Shown one piece after another: positions 1 to 9,499 of a stretch of DNA of 64,000 nucleotides; within the stretch, counting starts at the first letter, position 1; each line of letters starts with the position of its first letter. This DNA comes from Sphingopyxis panaciterrae (lineage in GTDB: Bacteria > Pseudomonadota > Alphaproteobacteria > Sphingomonadales > Sphingomonadaceae), in assembly GCF_011762125.1 (NCBI RefSeq), contig NZ_JAASQN010000006.1, positions 221,001-285,000 on the forward strand, read 5' to 3'. The position numbers and the translations under genes are program-made. The notes under the pieces were generated by a model. That model was given only the letters and a program-made list of their open reading frames with translations. It did no database searches and was not told where the DNA came from.

Positions 1-1816
1 GCCGCGCCGCGATCGCGTCGATCCATTGCCCGGGATCGGCGTCGGCGGGCACGTCGAGATCGGCGATCCAGCTATCGCCCTCGCGTTCGAGATAAAGGCC
101 GAGCGCGGTGAAGATCGCACCGCGCATCTCCTCGCACGCCGTGTCGCGCCCTTCGCTGCGGCCTGCGATCACCGCATCGAGCTCGCGCGCCATGAAGCGC
201 AGGCGGCGGATGCGAAAACCGAGGTCGTGGGTGCGGAAGAAGGCGATCGCATCGCCGCTGGCGCCCGCGCCCTTCTTGCCCGAAATGCGGTCGAGCCCGC
301 GCGCGCGCACTTCGTCCCAGATTGCCTGGCGCCGGTTGGCGCGGTGCACGCTGCCTTCGGGCGGCGACAGCCGGTCGACCATCCCAACCAGTTCCTCGAT
401 CACCGCCGACAGCTTCAGATGGCCATAGGGCGCATAAGCGAAGCCCGCGCGCGCCGCCGCCTGTTCCTGCGCCTTGGCGCGCCATTTATCGAGCCGCGCC
501 GGGGTCGGCGCGTCGAGGAAGAAGGTCGTGCCGAACATCGCCGCGACCTGTTCCTCGACCTCGACCTTCATCGCATCGACGATATGCTGCATGCGGCGGA
601 TGCGCCGCGACATGCCCTCGATCGCCTCGACATTCTCGCGGATCGGCTGTTCGCGGGGGATTTCGGAAAGCGCGCCGAGGATCGTCGGCAGGAAACCCGG
701 CAGCCGCACGTCCTCGCCTTCCGCCACCTCGCCGCGCTTGCCGAAACTGATCGAACGAAAATCGGGTTTGGGGTCGATATAGACGAAGCGCCGGTCGACT
801 TCGCGCCGCGCCGGCCGCTGTTTCAGCGCCGCGATCGCGGGACGGAAGGGCGCGTTGGCGAGCACCGATCCGTCGATCAGCACCCGGTCGGCGGGGTCGC
901 CCTCGCCGCCCGCCGGAAGCTGGGTGCGGATGAACGCGTCGCGCTCCGGCCAGGCGATGCCGCGCTTTTCGAGCACCGTATCGAGTTCGCGCAGCGTGAA
1001 GGGCGGGAAGGCGCCCGGGAAACTGGCGGTCGCGCGCGCCGCCGCGGCGAGCCCCGGCATATCGCCCAGATCCTTGCCGCGCCGCCCGTCCTGGCGGAAA
1101 TGCAGGATCAGCCGATGCTCCTGCTCGGTGACCCGCGGCGGACTGTTGAGCGCGAGCGGCATGCTGTGCCCGGCGAAATCGGTGACCGATACGAACAGGT
1201 CGACCGGCTGCCCCGCGGGCACCAGCGCCGGTCCCTTCGGCCCCGCGTCCATCGCGTCGAAGGCGTCGATGAGCAGGTTCGAGAAGGTCTCGCCGCCGAA
1301 GGGCGGTTCGAACCAGCGCGCGCGGACGAAACGCGACAGCTTGGCGCGCACCTCGTCCTGCGCGGCTTCACCCACCGTGCGGTCGATGACATTGCCGCGC
1401 CGCTTCATCGCCCAGCCGGCGAGCGGCACCGCCCAGAATTTGGTCGCCGCCGACAGCGGCCGCGCGTCGGGGTCGAGCAGATGATCGACATCGGCATCGC
1501 CCAGCCACAATTCGGTCAGCGGATCGAGCGACTGGCCGGTGGCGAGCGCGCGGGCGAGGAAGATGCCGTTGATCCCGCCCGCGCTCGCGCCCGCGACGAT
1601 ATCGGCGAGCACGCGCAGCCGCACCCCGCTGCCCGCCGCGATCGCGCCCAGCAGGTCGCGATAGACCGCCGCCGGTCCCGCCAGCTCGCCGCCATCGTGA
1701 AACGCCCGCGACGCGGCGGCGAGCCGCCATATCTCCTTGGTAATGCCGTGCATATAAACGGCAAGGCTGATGCCGCCGTAGCAAATCAGGGCAAAACGCA
1801 GTTCCTTTTCGCGCAT
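1..1816 (-). CDS. Patatin-like phospholipase/acyl hydrolase (DUF3376 type), 3' end outside window
   Basis: A minus-strand frame stays open from the ATG at 1816 to the left edge (605 codons), so the gene is partial. The N-terminus reads MREKELRFALICYGGISLAV. A patatin nucleophile elbow GASAG lies at residues 76-80 (Ser78) with GGING after it. A DGS motif (LIDGSVLANAPF) further on supplies the catalytic Asp of the Ser-Asp dyad. Family knowledge: patatins hydrolyse lipid acyl esters. The long C-terminal region matches the bacterial 'patatin-like protein' subgroup. No signal peptide is seen, so it is probably cytoplasmic or peripheral on the membrane. The substrate is unknown. The long plus-strand frame over the same DNA is a shadow. 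Confidence 0.88.
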   Translation of the reverse strand, partial: MREKELRFALICYGGISLAVYMHGITKEIWRLAAASRAFHDGGELAGPAAVYRDLLGAIAAGSGVRLRVLADIVAGASAGGINGIFLARALATGQSLDPLTELWLGDADVDHLLDPDARPLSAATKFWAVPLAGWAMKRRGNVIDRTVGEAAQDEVRAKLSRFVRARWFEPPFGGETFSNLLIDAFDAMDAGPKGPALVPAGQPVDLFVSVTDFAGHSMPLALNSPPRVTEQEHRLILHFRQDGRRGKDLGDMPGLAAAARATASFPGAFPPFTLRELDTVLEKRGIAWPERDAFIRTQLPAGGEGDPADRVLIDGSVLANAPFRPAIAALKQRPARREVDRRFVYIDPKPDFRSISFGKRGEVAEGEDVRLPGFLPTILGALSEIPREQPIRENVEAIEGMSRRIRRMQHIVDAMKVEVEEQVAAMFGTTFFLDAPTPARLDKWRAKAQEQAAARAGFAYAPYGHLKLSAVIEELVGMVDRLSPPEGSVHRANRRQAIWDEVRARGLDRISGKKGAGASGDAIAFFRTHDLGFRIRRLRFMARELDAVIAGRSEGRDTACEEMRGAIFTALGLYLEREGDSWIADLDVPADADPGQWIDAIAAR

Positions 1817-1867
1817 GCGCCGGCTGATAGCGCGGTTTGGGGAGCGGCGTCACCCCCTCGCAAGGCG

Positions 1868-2121
1868 ATGGCGGTTTGGGGTGGGGAGCAGTCGTCGTTA
1901 CGAACCTTTGTCATTCCCGCGAAAGCGGGAACCCAGGGATGGGCCAGCTGACGCACGCTCTAAGTCCCCGCTTTCGCGGGAATGACAAAGATAGTCGCAA
2001 CGTCAAACCTTGGTCGTTTCTCAATTCCCTCGTCATCCCGGGCTTGACCCGGGATCCCGCTTTTTTGGGCAGCAGCAGCTTTCGACGTCAAGCGGGACCC
2101 CGGATCAAGTCCGGGGTGACG
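1868..2121. repeat. Compound REP-like inverted repeats upstream of TonB receptor
   Basis: Two palindromic elements fill this gap. The first has perfect 23-bp arms at 1907-1929 and 1967-1989 (core CATTCCCGCGAAAGCGGG). The second has imperfect arms at 2031-2062 and 2090-2121 (core CCCGGGCTTGACCCGGG). A 22-bp G-rich segment at 1868-1889 recurs with one insertion at 33731-33753, also beside a REP-like element. These look like the non-coding extragenic palindromes common in sphingomonads. No gene is seen between 1817 and 2238. Confidence 0.8.
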
Positions 2122-2193
2122 ATGATGGATAGGTCTGCAATCGGCGTTAGCAGCCCGCCGCCGCCTCGCGGAAACGACGAAAATCCTTGCCTT

Positions 2194-2208
2194 TGCAAAT
2201 GTGTCGCA
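2194..2208. promoter_or_regulatory. Fur-box-like 7-1-7 site
   Basis: TGCAAAT-G-TGTCGCA lies 30 bp before the TonB receptor start codon. The left half is identical to the left half of the site at 61905-61919 (TGCAAAT-T-ATTCGCA), and the right half matches it in 5 of 7 positions. The position before an iron-type receptor fits Fur control. The assignment is inferred from similarity to the classical Fur inverted repeat, and this is the weakest of the three sites. Confidence 0.45.
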
Positions 2209-2238
2209 CTAGCGCCCGCTCCGCAACAGGAGTTGATA

Positions 2239-4383
2239 ATGAATCGCAAATGGCTCGTCGCCGCGCTGCTTTCGGGCGCGCTTCCCTTCCCCGCCTTCGC
2301 GCAGGACATCGCGCCCGTCGATGACAGCGCCGCGCAGGACGACGGCATTGTCGTCACCGCCGCGCGGACGATCCTGCCCCCGAACGCGTTGCCGCTGACG
2401 ATCGATGTCATTTCCAAGGACAGTCTGGATCAACAGGTTGCGGTCGCTGGCTCGGTCATCGATGCGGTCGCGAACCTGACCCCCAGCTTCTCGCCGACGC
2501 GCCAGAAACTCTCGGGCTCGGGCGAAACGCTGCGCGGCCGCTCGCCGCTCTATGCGATCAACGGCATCCCGCAATCGACCCCGATCCGCGACGGATCGCG
2601 CGACGGCTATACGATCGATCCCTTTTTCCTCGATCGCGTCGAGTTGATCTATGGATCGAATGCCTTGCAGGGGATCGGCGCGACCGGCGGCGTGGTCAAT
2701 CAGGTGGTGATCAAGGCGCCGCGCGAAGACGGCCTCTCCGGCCGCGTGCTGGTGCAAGGATCGACGGGCAATTTTGAAAACAACAGCTTTGGCGGCAAGC
2801 TCGGCGGACTGATCGCCTATCGCCAGGGCGCGTTCGATGCGACCGGCGGCGTCGCCTATGAAACGCGCGGCCTCTATTATGATGGCGCGGGCCGCCGCGT
2901 CGGCATCGACAATACGCAGGGCGATGTGCAGGACAGCAAGAGCCTCAGCTTCTTTGCGCGACTGGGTTATGATCTGTCATCGACCGCGCGTCTCGAACTG
3001 TTCGCGACGCGTTTCAACCTGGAGGGCAATGGCGACTGGGTGCAGGTCGCGGGCAATCGGTCGACGGGTCTTCCCACCAGCTCGAAGCGTGGCGAAATGG
3101 AAGGCGAGATGGCCTCCAACCGCGTCGAGACCGTCAATCTGACGCTGACCGATACCGATCTCGGCGGCGGCAATCTGATCTTCCAGGCCTTTTTCAACCG
3201 GTCGCGCGATATTTTCGGCGGCGATGTGAGCGCAACCTTTCAGGACGCCAACATCGCACCCGTCGGCACATTATTCGACCAGTCGGCAAACCGCTCGCGC
3301 AAGCTGGGCGCGCGCGTCAGCTATGAACGGCAATTTTTCGACGCGCTCAACATCACGCTCGGCTTCGACTCGATGTGGGACAAGACCCAGCAGGAGATGA
3401 TCGCGACCGGGCGCTATTGGGTCCCGCCCACCACCTTCCGTACGCTCGCTCCCTTCGGCCAGGCCAATCTGAAACTGTTTGACGGCATCCTGCGCGTTGC
3501 GGGCGGCGCGCGCTGGGAAAATGGCCAGCTCAAGGTCGATGATTATGTGACGCTGGCCTCCTATAATTCGGCGCGGGTCACCGGCGGCACCCGCAATTTT
3601 GACGATCTGCTGATCAATGGCGGCGTAATTATCGAGCCTATGCAAGGCATCCGGGCCTATGCCAGCTATGCCGAAGGCTATTCGATTGCCGATGTCGGCC
3701 GCATCCTGCGGTCGGTCAATGGCAGGACCCAGCCGAATTTCCGCATCGACGAAGTCAACGTCACCCCGGTTATTTCCAACAATCGCGAGCTTGGCATCGA
3801 AATCAAGCGCGGGCCCCTGGATGCCAGCGCTTCCTATTTCTGGTCCACGTCAAAAGATGGCGGGCTGTTGGTCATGAACAGCGCCGGCGTCTATGATGTC
3901 CAGCGCCAGCGCATCGAAATCCAAGGTTTCGAAATCAATCTGGCGGTCGAGCTTCCGGTGGACGGGCTGAAGCTTGGTACCGGCTATGCCCATCTGTCCG
4001 GCCGCACGGACAGCAACAAGGACGACAAGGTCGATATCGACCTCGACGGCGCGAATATTTCGCCCGACCGGGTCAATCTCTGGGCCAGCTACAACAGCGG
4101 GCCGGTATCCGCGCGCGTGCAGGCGGGCCTCTATCTCGACCGCAGATTCGATGGCGCGCCGGCCAACACCGCTTTTTCCGGCTACACGCTGACCGACGCC
4201 GTGCTGCGTTATGAGCTGCCACGCCTGGGCGGGATCACGCTTGCGGCCTCCAACCTCTTCGATGTCGACTATGTCACCTATAACAGCCAGACGATCCGCT
4301 CGACCGTCGCCGCGACCGACAATGCCCGCTTCTTTACCGGACGCGGACGGACGGTCACGCTCGGTTGGGACTACAGGTTCTAA
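2239..4383 (+). CDS. TonB-dependent outer-membrane receptor (siderophore type)
   Basis: 714 residues. The ATG at 2239 was chosen because AGGAG lies just before it and a signal peptide follows (MNRKWLVAALL...AFAQ). A TonB-box-like stretch (DGIVVTAARTI) is next, then a plug domain with RGRSPLYAINGIP and VELIYGSNALQGIGATGG motifs. The rest is a beta-barrel ending in the aromatic signature GWDYRF. Family role: energised import of ferric siderophores or other bulky ligands across the outer membrane. The PepSY protein gene starts 15 bp downstream, an arrangement usual for iron uptake, and a Fur-like site lies upstream. The ligand cannot be told from sequence. Confidence 0.93.
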   Translation: MNRKWLVAALLSGALPFPAFAQDIAPVDDSAAQDDGIVVTAARTILPPNALPLTIDVISKDSLDQQVAVAGSVIDAVANLTPSFSPTRQKLSGSGETLRGRSPLYAINGIPQSTPIRDGSRDGYTIDPFFLDRVELIYGSNALQGIGATGGVVNQVVIKAPREDGLSGRVLVQGSTGNFENNSFGGKLGGLIAYRQGAFDATGGVAYETRGLYYDGAGRRVGIDNTQGDVQDSKSLSFFARLGYDLSSTARLELFATRFNLEGNGDWVQVAGNRSTGLPTSSKRGEMEGEMASNRVETVNLTLTDTDLGGGNLIFQAFFNRSRDIFGGDVSATFQDANIAPVGTLFDQSANRSRKLGARVSYERQFFDALNITLGFDSMWDKTQQEMIATGRYWVPPTTFRTLAPFGQANLKLFDGILRVAGGARWENGQLKVDDYVTLASYNSARVTGGTRNFDDLLINGGVIIEPMQGIRAYASYAEGYSIADVGRILRSVNGRTQPNFRIDEVNVTPVISNNRELGIEIKRGPLDASASYFWSTSKDGGLLVMNSAGVYDVQRQRIEIQGFEINLAVELPVDGLKLGTGYAHLSGRTDSNKDDKVDIDLDGANISPDRVNLWASYNSGPVSARVQAGLYLDRRFDGAPANTAFSGYTLTDAVLRYELPRLGGITLAASNLFDVDYVTYNSQTIRSTVAATDNARFFTGRGRTVTLGWDYRF

Positions 4384-4398
4384 GGGGGCGTTTCTGAC

Positions 4399-5487
4399 AT
4401 GATGAAGCTGCTCGACACGCTGCACCGCTGGACGGGGGGCCTGATCGGCCTTGTGCTCGCGCTGCTCGGCCTGTCGGGCACGATCCTGCTCTACGAGCAT
4501 CTGTGGATCGCTGTGCCGGGCACCGGCGACCCGCTGCGCGGCGACCTTTCCACCGTCGCCGCGACGACCGAAAGGCTGATGGTGCTGCCCGGCGCGCAGG
4601 GCATCATCTATGCCGACGACCGGTTCGGACTGCACCAGCTGCGCTTCGGAGAGGGTGCAGGGGCCTATGCGAACCAGTCGGGCGAGCTGGTGACGCGCTG
4701 GGTCAGCCAGAGGGAACGGCCCGAGCTCTGGATTTTCGATTTCCACCACCATCTGTTTGCCGGCGACAGCGGCGAATGGGTGATCGGCATTGCTGGGCTG
4801 TGCGGGCTGTTCTTCGTGATTTCAGGCGTCATCCTGTGGTGGCGGACGCGGCGGACCTTCCAGCTGCGCCTGTGGCCCAAGCGGATGAGCCGCCCGGCGA
4901 TCGTCATGCACCACCGCGATCTGGGTATCGTCGCGGCGCCGCTGCTGCTGCTGTCGGTCGTCACCGGGACGATGATGATCTTCCGGCCCTTTGCGCTGGG
5001 GATGGTCGCACCGTTCGGCCCGGTCGCCGAGACCGCGAAGGCGCTCGATCCGCCGAAATATAAGGGCGGCCCACTCACCGATAAGCCCGATTATACCGCG
5101 ATGCTGACCGAGGCGCGGCGGCGCTTTCCCGATGCCGAATTCCGTATTCTCAGCCTGCCGCGCAAGCCCGGCGACCCGATCAATATCCGCATGAAGCAGC
5201 CCGCCGAATGGCTGCCCAACGGCCGCACGACGCTGGCGTTCGATGCGGCGACCGGCGAACTGCTCGGCGCGCGCGATGCGCTGAAGCTAGCGCCCGGCGC
5301 GCAGGCGTTCAACATGGCCTTCCCGATCCATGCGTCGAAGGTCGGCGGCTGGGCATGGCGAATCGCGCTGACGGTTTCGGGGCTGGCGATGACGATGCTC
5401 GGCAGCCTTGCGGTGTGGAGCTTCTGGTTCAAGCGGCCGAAGCCGGCGAAGCGGGTGGTGAAGAAGGCGGCGTTCGCGGCGACTTAA
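4399..5487 (+). CDS. PepSY-associated TM protein (iron-uptake linked membrane protein)
   Basis: 362 residues. Starts MMKLLDTLHRWTGGLIGLVL with AGGGGG nearby upstream; a second in-frame ATG at 4402 is equally possible. The first TM helix (about residues 13-35) is followed by a periplasmic loop with a FDFHHHLFAGDSGEW motif, then three more helices with LWWRTRR and MHHRDLG, and a final helix near 320-345. This is the PiuB/PepSY_TM architecture, often encoded with TonB siderophore receptors. The family is proposed to help reduce or release iron from siderophores at the inner membrane. It is the second gene of the receptor operon. Confidence 0.88.
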   Translation: MMKLLDTLHRWTGGLIGLVLALLGLSGTILLYEHLWIAVPGTGDPLRGDLSTVAATTERLMVLPGAQGIIYADDRFGLHQLRFGEGAGAYANQSGELVTRWVSQRERPELWIFDFHHHLFAGDSGEWVIGIAGLCGLFFVISGVILWWRTRRTFQLRLWPKRMSRPAIVMHHRDLGIVAAPLLLLSVVTGTMMIFRPFALGMVAPFGPVAETAKALDPPKYKGGPLTDKPDYTAMLTEARRRFPDAEFRILSLPRKPGDPINIRMKQPAEWLPNGRTTLAFDAATGELLGARDALKLAPGAQAFNMAFPIHASKVGGWAWRIALTVSGLAMTMLGSLAVWSFWFKRPKPAKRVVKKAAFAAT

Positions 5488-5569
5488 CCGTCGCCCCCGC
5501 GAAGGCGGGGGCCGCTGGAGATGTTGCGTCAGGCCGATAGCGGCCCCCGCCTTCGCGGGGGCGACGGTT
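5486..5569. repeat. REP-like 31-bp perfect inverted repeat
   Basis: Perfect 31-bp arms at 5486-5516 and 5539-5569 are separated by 22 bp. Each arm itself contains the mini-hairpin GCCCCCGCGAAGGCGGGGGC. The same element, with 30-bp arms, recurs at 33776-33859. It starts inside the stop codon of the preceding gene and could stabilise or terminate that transcript. No T-tract follows, so a classical intrinsic terminator is not supported. Confidence 0.85.
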
Positions 5570-5622
5570 TCTGTCAGCCGCGCTTTCCTATTTTACCCGC
5601 CGCCCTATATCCTGCCCAGTCC

Positions 5623-7791
5623 ATGACCCGCGCCCGCGTTCTTCTCCTCACGGCGGCCCTCGGCCCGCTCGACTATCGCGTTCCGCGCGAAAGCGAGGCC
5701 GTGCTCGGCAGCGTCGTGATCGCGCCGCTCGGACCACGGCGGCTCGGCGGGGTCGTGTGGGAGGATGCAAGCTTCGGCGCGCCGGAGGCGGTCGGCGACA
5801 ATCGCCTACGCAATCTCTACGAAGTCGTCGCCGTCCGGCCGGTCGCGGCGCCGCTGCGCCGCCTCGTCGAATGGACGAGCGACTATTATCTCGCGCCGCC
5901 CGGCGCGGTGCTGCGGATGGTGCTGCCGGGGGTCGCCTTTGCCGACGCGCGGCGCCCGATCGTCGAATATCGCGCCACGGGCGAGGTTCCCCAGCGGATG
6001 ACCGCGCAGCGCATCGTGGCGCTCGAAAAGATCGGCGAGCGGCAGGGCATGGTGCGCGAACTCGCTGCGCTTGCAGAGGTCAGCGAGGCGGTGATCCGCG
6101 GGCTGGTGAACAGCGGCGCGCTCGAGGCGGTCACCATTTCGGCCGACCAGCCCTATCCCGCACCCGACAGCGGCTTCGCCCCGCCCGCCCTGTCGGACGA
6201 ACAGACCGCGGCGGCGGCGCAGCTCAAGGATGCGGTGGCGGCCGCGAAATTCGACACCTTGCTGCTCGACGGGGTCACCGGGTCGGGCAAGACCGAAGTC
6301 TATATGGAAGCGATCGCCGCCGCGATCGACGCGGGCAGCCAGGCGCTGGTGCTGCTCCCCGAAATCGCGCTCACCGAACCGATGCTGACGCGCTTCGCCG
6401 CGCGCTTCGGCTGCGAGCCCGTCGCCTGGCATTCGGGGCTGCGCTCGACCGAGCGCCGCCGGGCGTGGCACGCCATCGCGAGCGGCGAAGCGAAGATCGT
6501 CGTCGGCGCGCGTTCGGCGCTGTTCCTGCCCTATGCCAGGCTGGGCGTCATCATCGTCGACGAAGCGCATGAGACGAGCTTCAAGCAGGAGGACGGCGTC
6601 CATTATCACGCGCGCGACGTCGCGGTGATGCGCGGGCATTTCGAAGGACTGCCCGTCGTGCTCGCGAGCGCCACCCCGGCGCTCGAAAGCCTCGCGATGG
6701 TCGAGGCGGGGCGTTACCGCCACATCGTCCTGCCCGCGCGCTTCGGCGGCGCGACCCTGCCCGACCTCGCGGCGATCGACATGCGCGCCGACCCGCCCGA
6801 CCGCGGCCGCTGGCTCGCCCCGCCGCTGGTCGAGGCGCTCGCCGACCGGTTGCAAAAGGGCGAGCAGAGCCTGCTATTCCTCAACCGCCGCGGCTTCGCG
6901 CCGCTGACCCTGTGCCGGACGTGCGGCCACCGCATCCAGTGCCCGAACTGCACCGCATGGATGGTCGAGCATCGGCTGGTCCACCGGCTCGCCTGCCACC
7001 ATTGCGGCCATGTCATGCCGCCGCCGCGGCTGTGCCCCGAATGCGAGGATGAGGACAGCCTCGTCGCCTGCGGACCCGGCGTCGAGCGCGTCGCCGACGA
7101 GGTGAGCTTGCGCTTTCCCGAGGCGAGGGTCGCGATCGTCACCTCCGACACGCTCTGGTCGCCGGCGAAAGCGGCCGAGTTCGTCGATAATGTCGAGGGC
7201 GGGCTGGTCGACATCATCATCGGGACGCAGCTCGTCACCAAGGGCTATCATTTCCCCAACCTGACGCTCGTCGGCGTCGTCGATGCCGACCTGGGGCTCG
7301 ACGGCGGCGACCTGCGGGCCTCCGAGCGCACCTTTCAGCAGATCGCCCAGGTCGCGGGGCGCGCCGGGCGCGGGGTCAAGCCCGGCGCGGTGCTGATCCA
7401 GACGCGCGTTCCAGAGGCGCCGGTGATGGCGGCACTCGTCGCCAACGACCGCGACGGTTTCTATGCGGCCGAGGCGGCGGCGCGCAAATTCGCCGGCGCG
7501 CCGCCCTATGGCCGCTTCGCCGCGCTGGTCATCTCGTCCGAGGATATCGAGGTCGCGCGCGGACAGGCGCAGCGGCTGGGACAAAAGGCGCCGGTCGCCG
7601 AGGGCCTCGCGGTCTATGGCCCCGCTCCTGCCCCCTTGGCGATGCTGCGCGGCCGCCACCGCTTCCGCCTGCTGCTCCACGCCCCGCGCAGCTTCGATCT
7701 GCAGGGGACGATCCGCGATTGGGTGAGCAGCGTCGACTGGCCGTCGAAAGCGCGGCTGGCGATCGATATCGACCCCTACAGCTTCGTCTGA
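5623..7791 (+). CDS. priA: Primosomal replication restart helicase PriA
   Basis: 722 residues. The start MTRARVLLLTAALGPLDYRVP aligns with the usual PriA DNA-binding N-terminus, so ATG 5623 was chosen over upstream codons that run through the REP. Walker A GVTGSGKT lies at 217-224 and the Walker B box DEAH at 313-316. A zinc module rich in CxxC pairs (CRTCGHRIQCPNC and CHHCG...CPEC) follows, then the C-terminal helicase motifs with QVAGRAGRG. PriA recognises stalled forks, unwinds the lagging arm and reloads DnaB. It is a cytoplasmic single-copy housekeeping gene. It appears to be a single-gene unit. Confidence 0.97.
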   Translation: MTRARVLLLTAALGPLDYRVPRESEAVLGSVVIAPLGPRRLGGVVWEDASFGAPEAVGDNRLRNLYEVVAVRPVAAPLRRLVEWTSDYYLAPPGAVLRMVLPGVAFADARRPIVEYRATGEVPQRMTAQRIVALEKIGERQGMVRELAALAEVSEAVIRGLVNSGALEAVTISADQPYPAPDSGFAPPALSDEQTAAAAQLKDAVAAAKFDTLLLDGVTGSGKTEVYMEAIAAAIDAGSQALVLLPEIALTEPMLTRFAARFGCEPVAWHSGLRSTERRRAWHAIASGEAKIVVGARSALFLPYARLGVIIVDEAHETSFKQEDGVHYHARDVAVMRGHFEGLPVVLASATPALESLAMVEAGRYRHIVLPARFGGATLPDLAAIDMRADPPDRGRWLAPPLVEALADRLQKGEQSLLFLNRRGFAPLTLCRTCGHRIQCPNCTAWMVEHRLVHRLACHHCGHVMPPPRLCPECEDEDSLVACGPGVERVADEVSLRFPEARVAIVTSDTLWSPAKAAEFVDNVEGGLVDIIIGTQLVTKGYHFPNLTLVGVVDADLGLDGGDLRASERTFQQIAQVAGRAGRGVKPGAVLIQTRVPEAPVMAALVANDRDGFYAAEAAARKFAGAPPYGRFAALVISSEDIEVARGQAQRLGQKAPVAEGLAVYGPAPAPLAMLRGRHRFRLLLHAPRSFDLQGTIRDWVSSVDWPSKARLAIDIDPYSFV

Positions 7792-7879
7792 CCGCGCCCG
7801 CGCAAAGCGAACTGGATTCGGCCAATTTTCCTGTTAATCATCGGTCCATTACCGGGGCTTAAGTGGGTGGAGGCAACAG

Positions 7880-9466
7880 GTGGACATTCGCAGGATGATG
7901 CGCGCGATCAGCGCTGGCGTGGCTTTGGCGGCCCTTTCGATCAGCGCGAGCGCGCGCGCCGAATGGTGGCAGGCCGAAACGTCGCATTTCATCGTCTATT
8001 CGGAAAGCAAGAAGGCGGACGCCGAGCAATTCGCGCGCCTGCTCGAACGTTATGACAATGCGCTGCGCTATCTGCAGGGACGGCCCGTACCGGGCCCCGA
8101 CATGGGCGTAGCGAACAAGGTCAAGGTGTTTCGCAGCGGCGATACCGACGATATCGCCGCGCTCGCCGGCGCGCCCGAATCGGGCATTTACGGCTTTTAT
8201 ATCGGACGGGCGGGCGGCACCGTCGCCTTTGTTCCAGCGCGTAACAAGCGCCGCGATGGCGTGGGTGTCCGCACCTTGAACGAAATCCAGCTCGATACGC
8301 AGCGCGTGCTGTTCCACGAATATACGCACCATTTCATGCTGACCAATTTCAGCACCGCCTATCCCCATTGGTATTCCGAAGGCTTTGCCGAAGTCTATGG
8401 CACGATCGAACTGCGGGACGATGGCAGTTTCCACCTCGGTAATGTGCCGCAAGCGCGCGGCGAGGCACTGCGGGTGCTGCCCGACACGCGCCTGTCGCGT
8501 TTGTTCGATCACAAGGTCAAGCTGAAGGGGATGGAACTGATGCAGTCCTATTCGGTCGGCTGGCTGCTGTCGCACTATCTGAACTTCAGCGAAGCGCGCA
8601 AAGGCCAGTTGCCCGCCTATCTGACCGCGCTCAACAAGGGTGAGGACAGCCTTGAGGCCGCGAAGCGCGTCTTCGGTGATCTCGACAAGCTGCAGGCCGA
8701 ACTGCGCAAATATAAAAACGGGCCTTTCCCCGGATATGACATCAAGCCGCCGGCCTATGTCGAACCCGTTGTGACGACGCGCCAGCTGACGGCGGTCGAG
8801 GAAAGCCTGATGCCGCCCTATATCCGGTCGCAGGTTGGCGTTAATCCGAAACAGGCCAAGGACGTCGCCCGCGACGTTGCGGGCAAGGATAGCGCCAATC
8901 CCGACAGCCTGTTCGCGCAACTGGTCGTCGCCGAGGCCCAGCTTGATGCCAAGAATTTCGACGCCGCCGAAACCGCCGCGAAGCGCGCGATCGCGATCGC
9001 GCCCACCTCGTCGCCCGCGCATTTCATGATGGGCGCGGTGCATATGGCACGCGGCGAAACCGACAAGGCGCAATATGCCGCGGCGCGGCCCTGGTTCACC
9101 AAGGCGCACACGCTCGACCTCAAGGACCCGCGCCCGATGATCGGGCTTTACATGTCCTATTCCGAGGCCGGCGGGCCGATCCCCGAAGAGGCGTTGATCA
9201 TGCTGGAGGATGCCTGGGACTATGCATCCTATGATCCGGGGTACCGTCTGGTCCTCGCCCGGCAGCTTCTGAACGAGAACAAGGGCAAGCTCGCCCGCGA
9301 CGTGCTGTCGCCGATCGCCTTCGATGCGCATGCCGGCGACAAGGAAAACAAGATCCTCGCGACGGTCGAGTTCATCGATCAGGATAAAATCAACGAGGCG
9401 CGGGGGAAGATCGCGGAGATATTCCAGGACCAGAAGGACGCGGCCGCGGGCAAGAAGAAGGGCTGA
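7880..9466 (+). CDS. Secreted HExxH metallopeptidase-like protein with TPR-type C-terminus (copy 1)
   Basis: 528 residues. The GTG at 7880 was chosen because GGAGG lies about 6 bp upstream. The signal peptide is near residues 1-27 (ending ASARA). A gluzincin-like zinc motif HEYTH is at 146-150 with a probable third ligand Glu171 in SEGFAEVYGT. The first part (WWQAETSHFIVYSE) is the entry seen in DUF1570-like families. The second half is helical and TPR-like, with repeated AxxxAxxAxxxAP patterns around 330-440. Probably periplasmic. A paralogue follows after 33 bp, so the two are likely co-transcribed. Substrate and activity are unknown; peptidase activity is inferred from the motif. Confidence 0.8.
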   Translation: MDIRRMMRAISAGVALAALSISASARAEWWQAETSHFIVYSESKKADAEQFARLLERYDNALRYLQGRPVPGPDMGVANKVKVFRSGDTDDIAALAGAPESGIYGFYIGRAGGTVAFVPARNKRRDGVGVRTLNEIQLDTQRVLFHEYTHHFMLTNFSTAYPHWYSEGFAEVYGTIELRDDGSFHLGNVPQARGEALRVLPDTRLSRLFDHKVKLKGMELMQSYSVGWLLSHYLNFSEARKGQLPAYLTALNKGEDSLEAAKRVFGDLDKLQAELRKYKNGPFPGYDIKPPAYVEPVVTTRQLTAVEESLMPPYIRSQVGVNPKQAKDVARDVAGKDSANPDSLFAQLVVAEAQLDAKNFDAAETAAKRAIAIAPTSSPAHFMMGAVHMARGETDKAQYAAARPWFTKAHTLDLKDPRPMIGLYMSYSEAGGPIPEEALIMLEDAWDYASYDPGYRLVLARQLLNENKGKLARDVLSPIAFDAHAGDKENKILATVEFIDQDKINEARGKIAEIFQDQKDAAAGKKKG

Positions 9467-9499
9467 CGCCGGGGCGGCGCCAGCCAATAGGGGGACATT

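Noticed and set aside
26-1951. 641-residue plus-strand open frame
   Set aside because: Arg/Ala/Glu/Asp-rich translation without domains; it is antisense to the patatin gene, whose motifs are clear.
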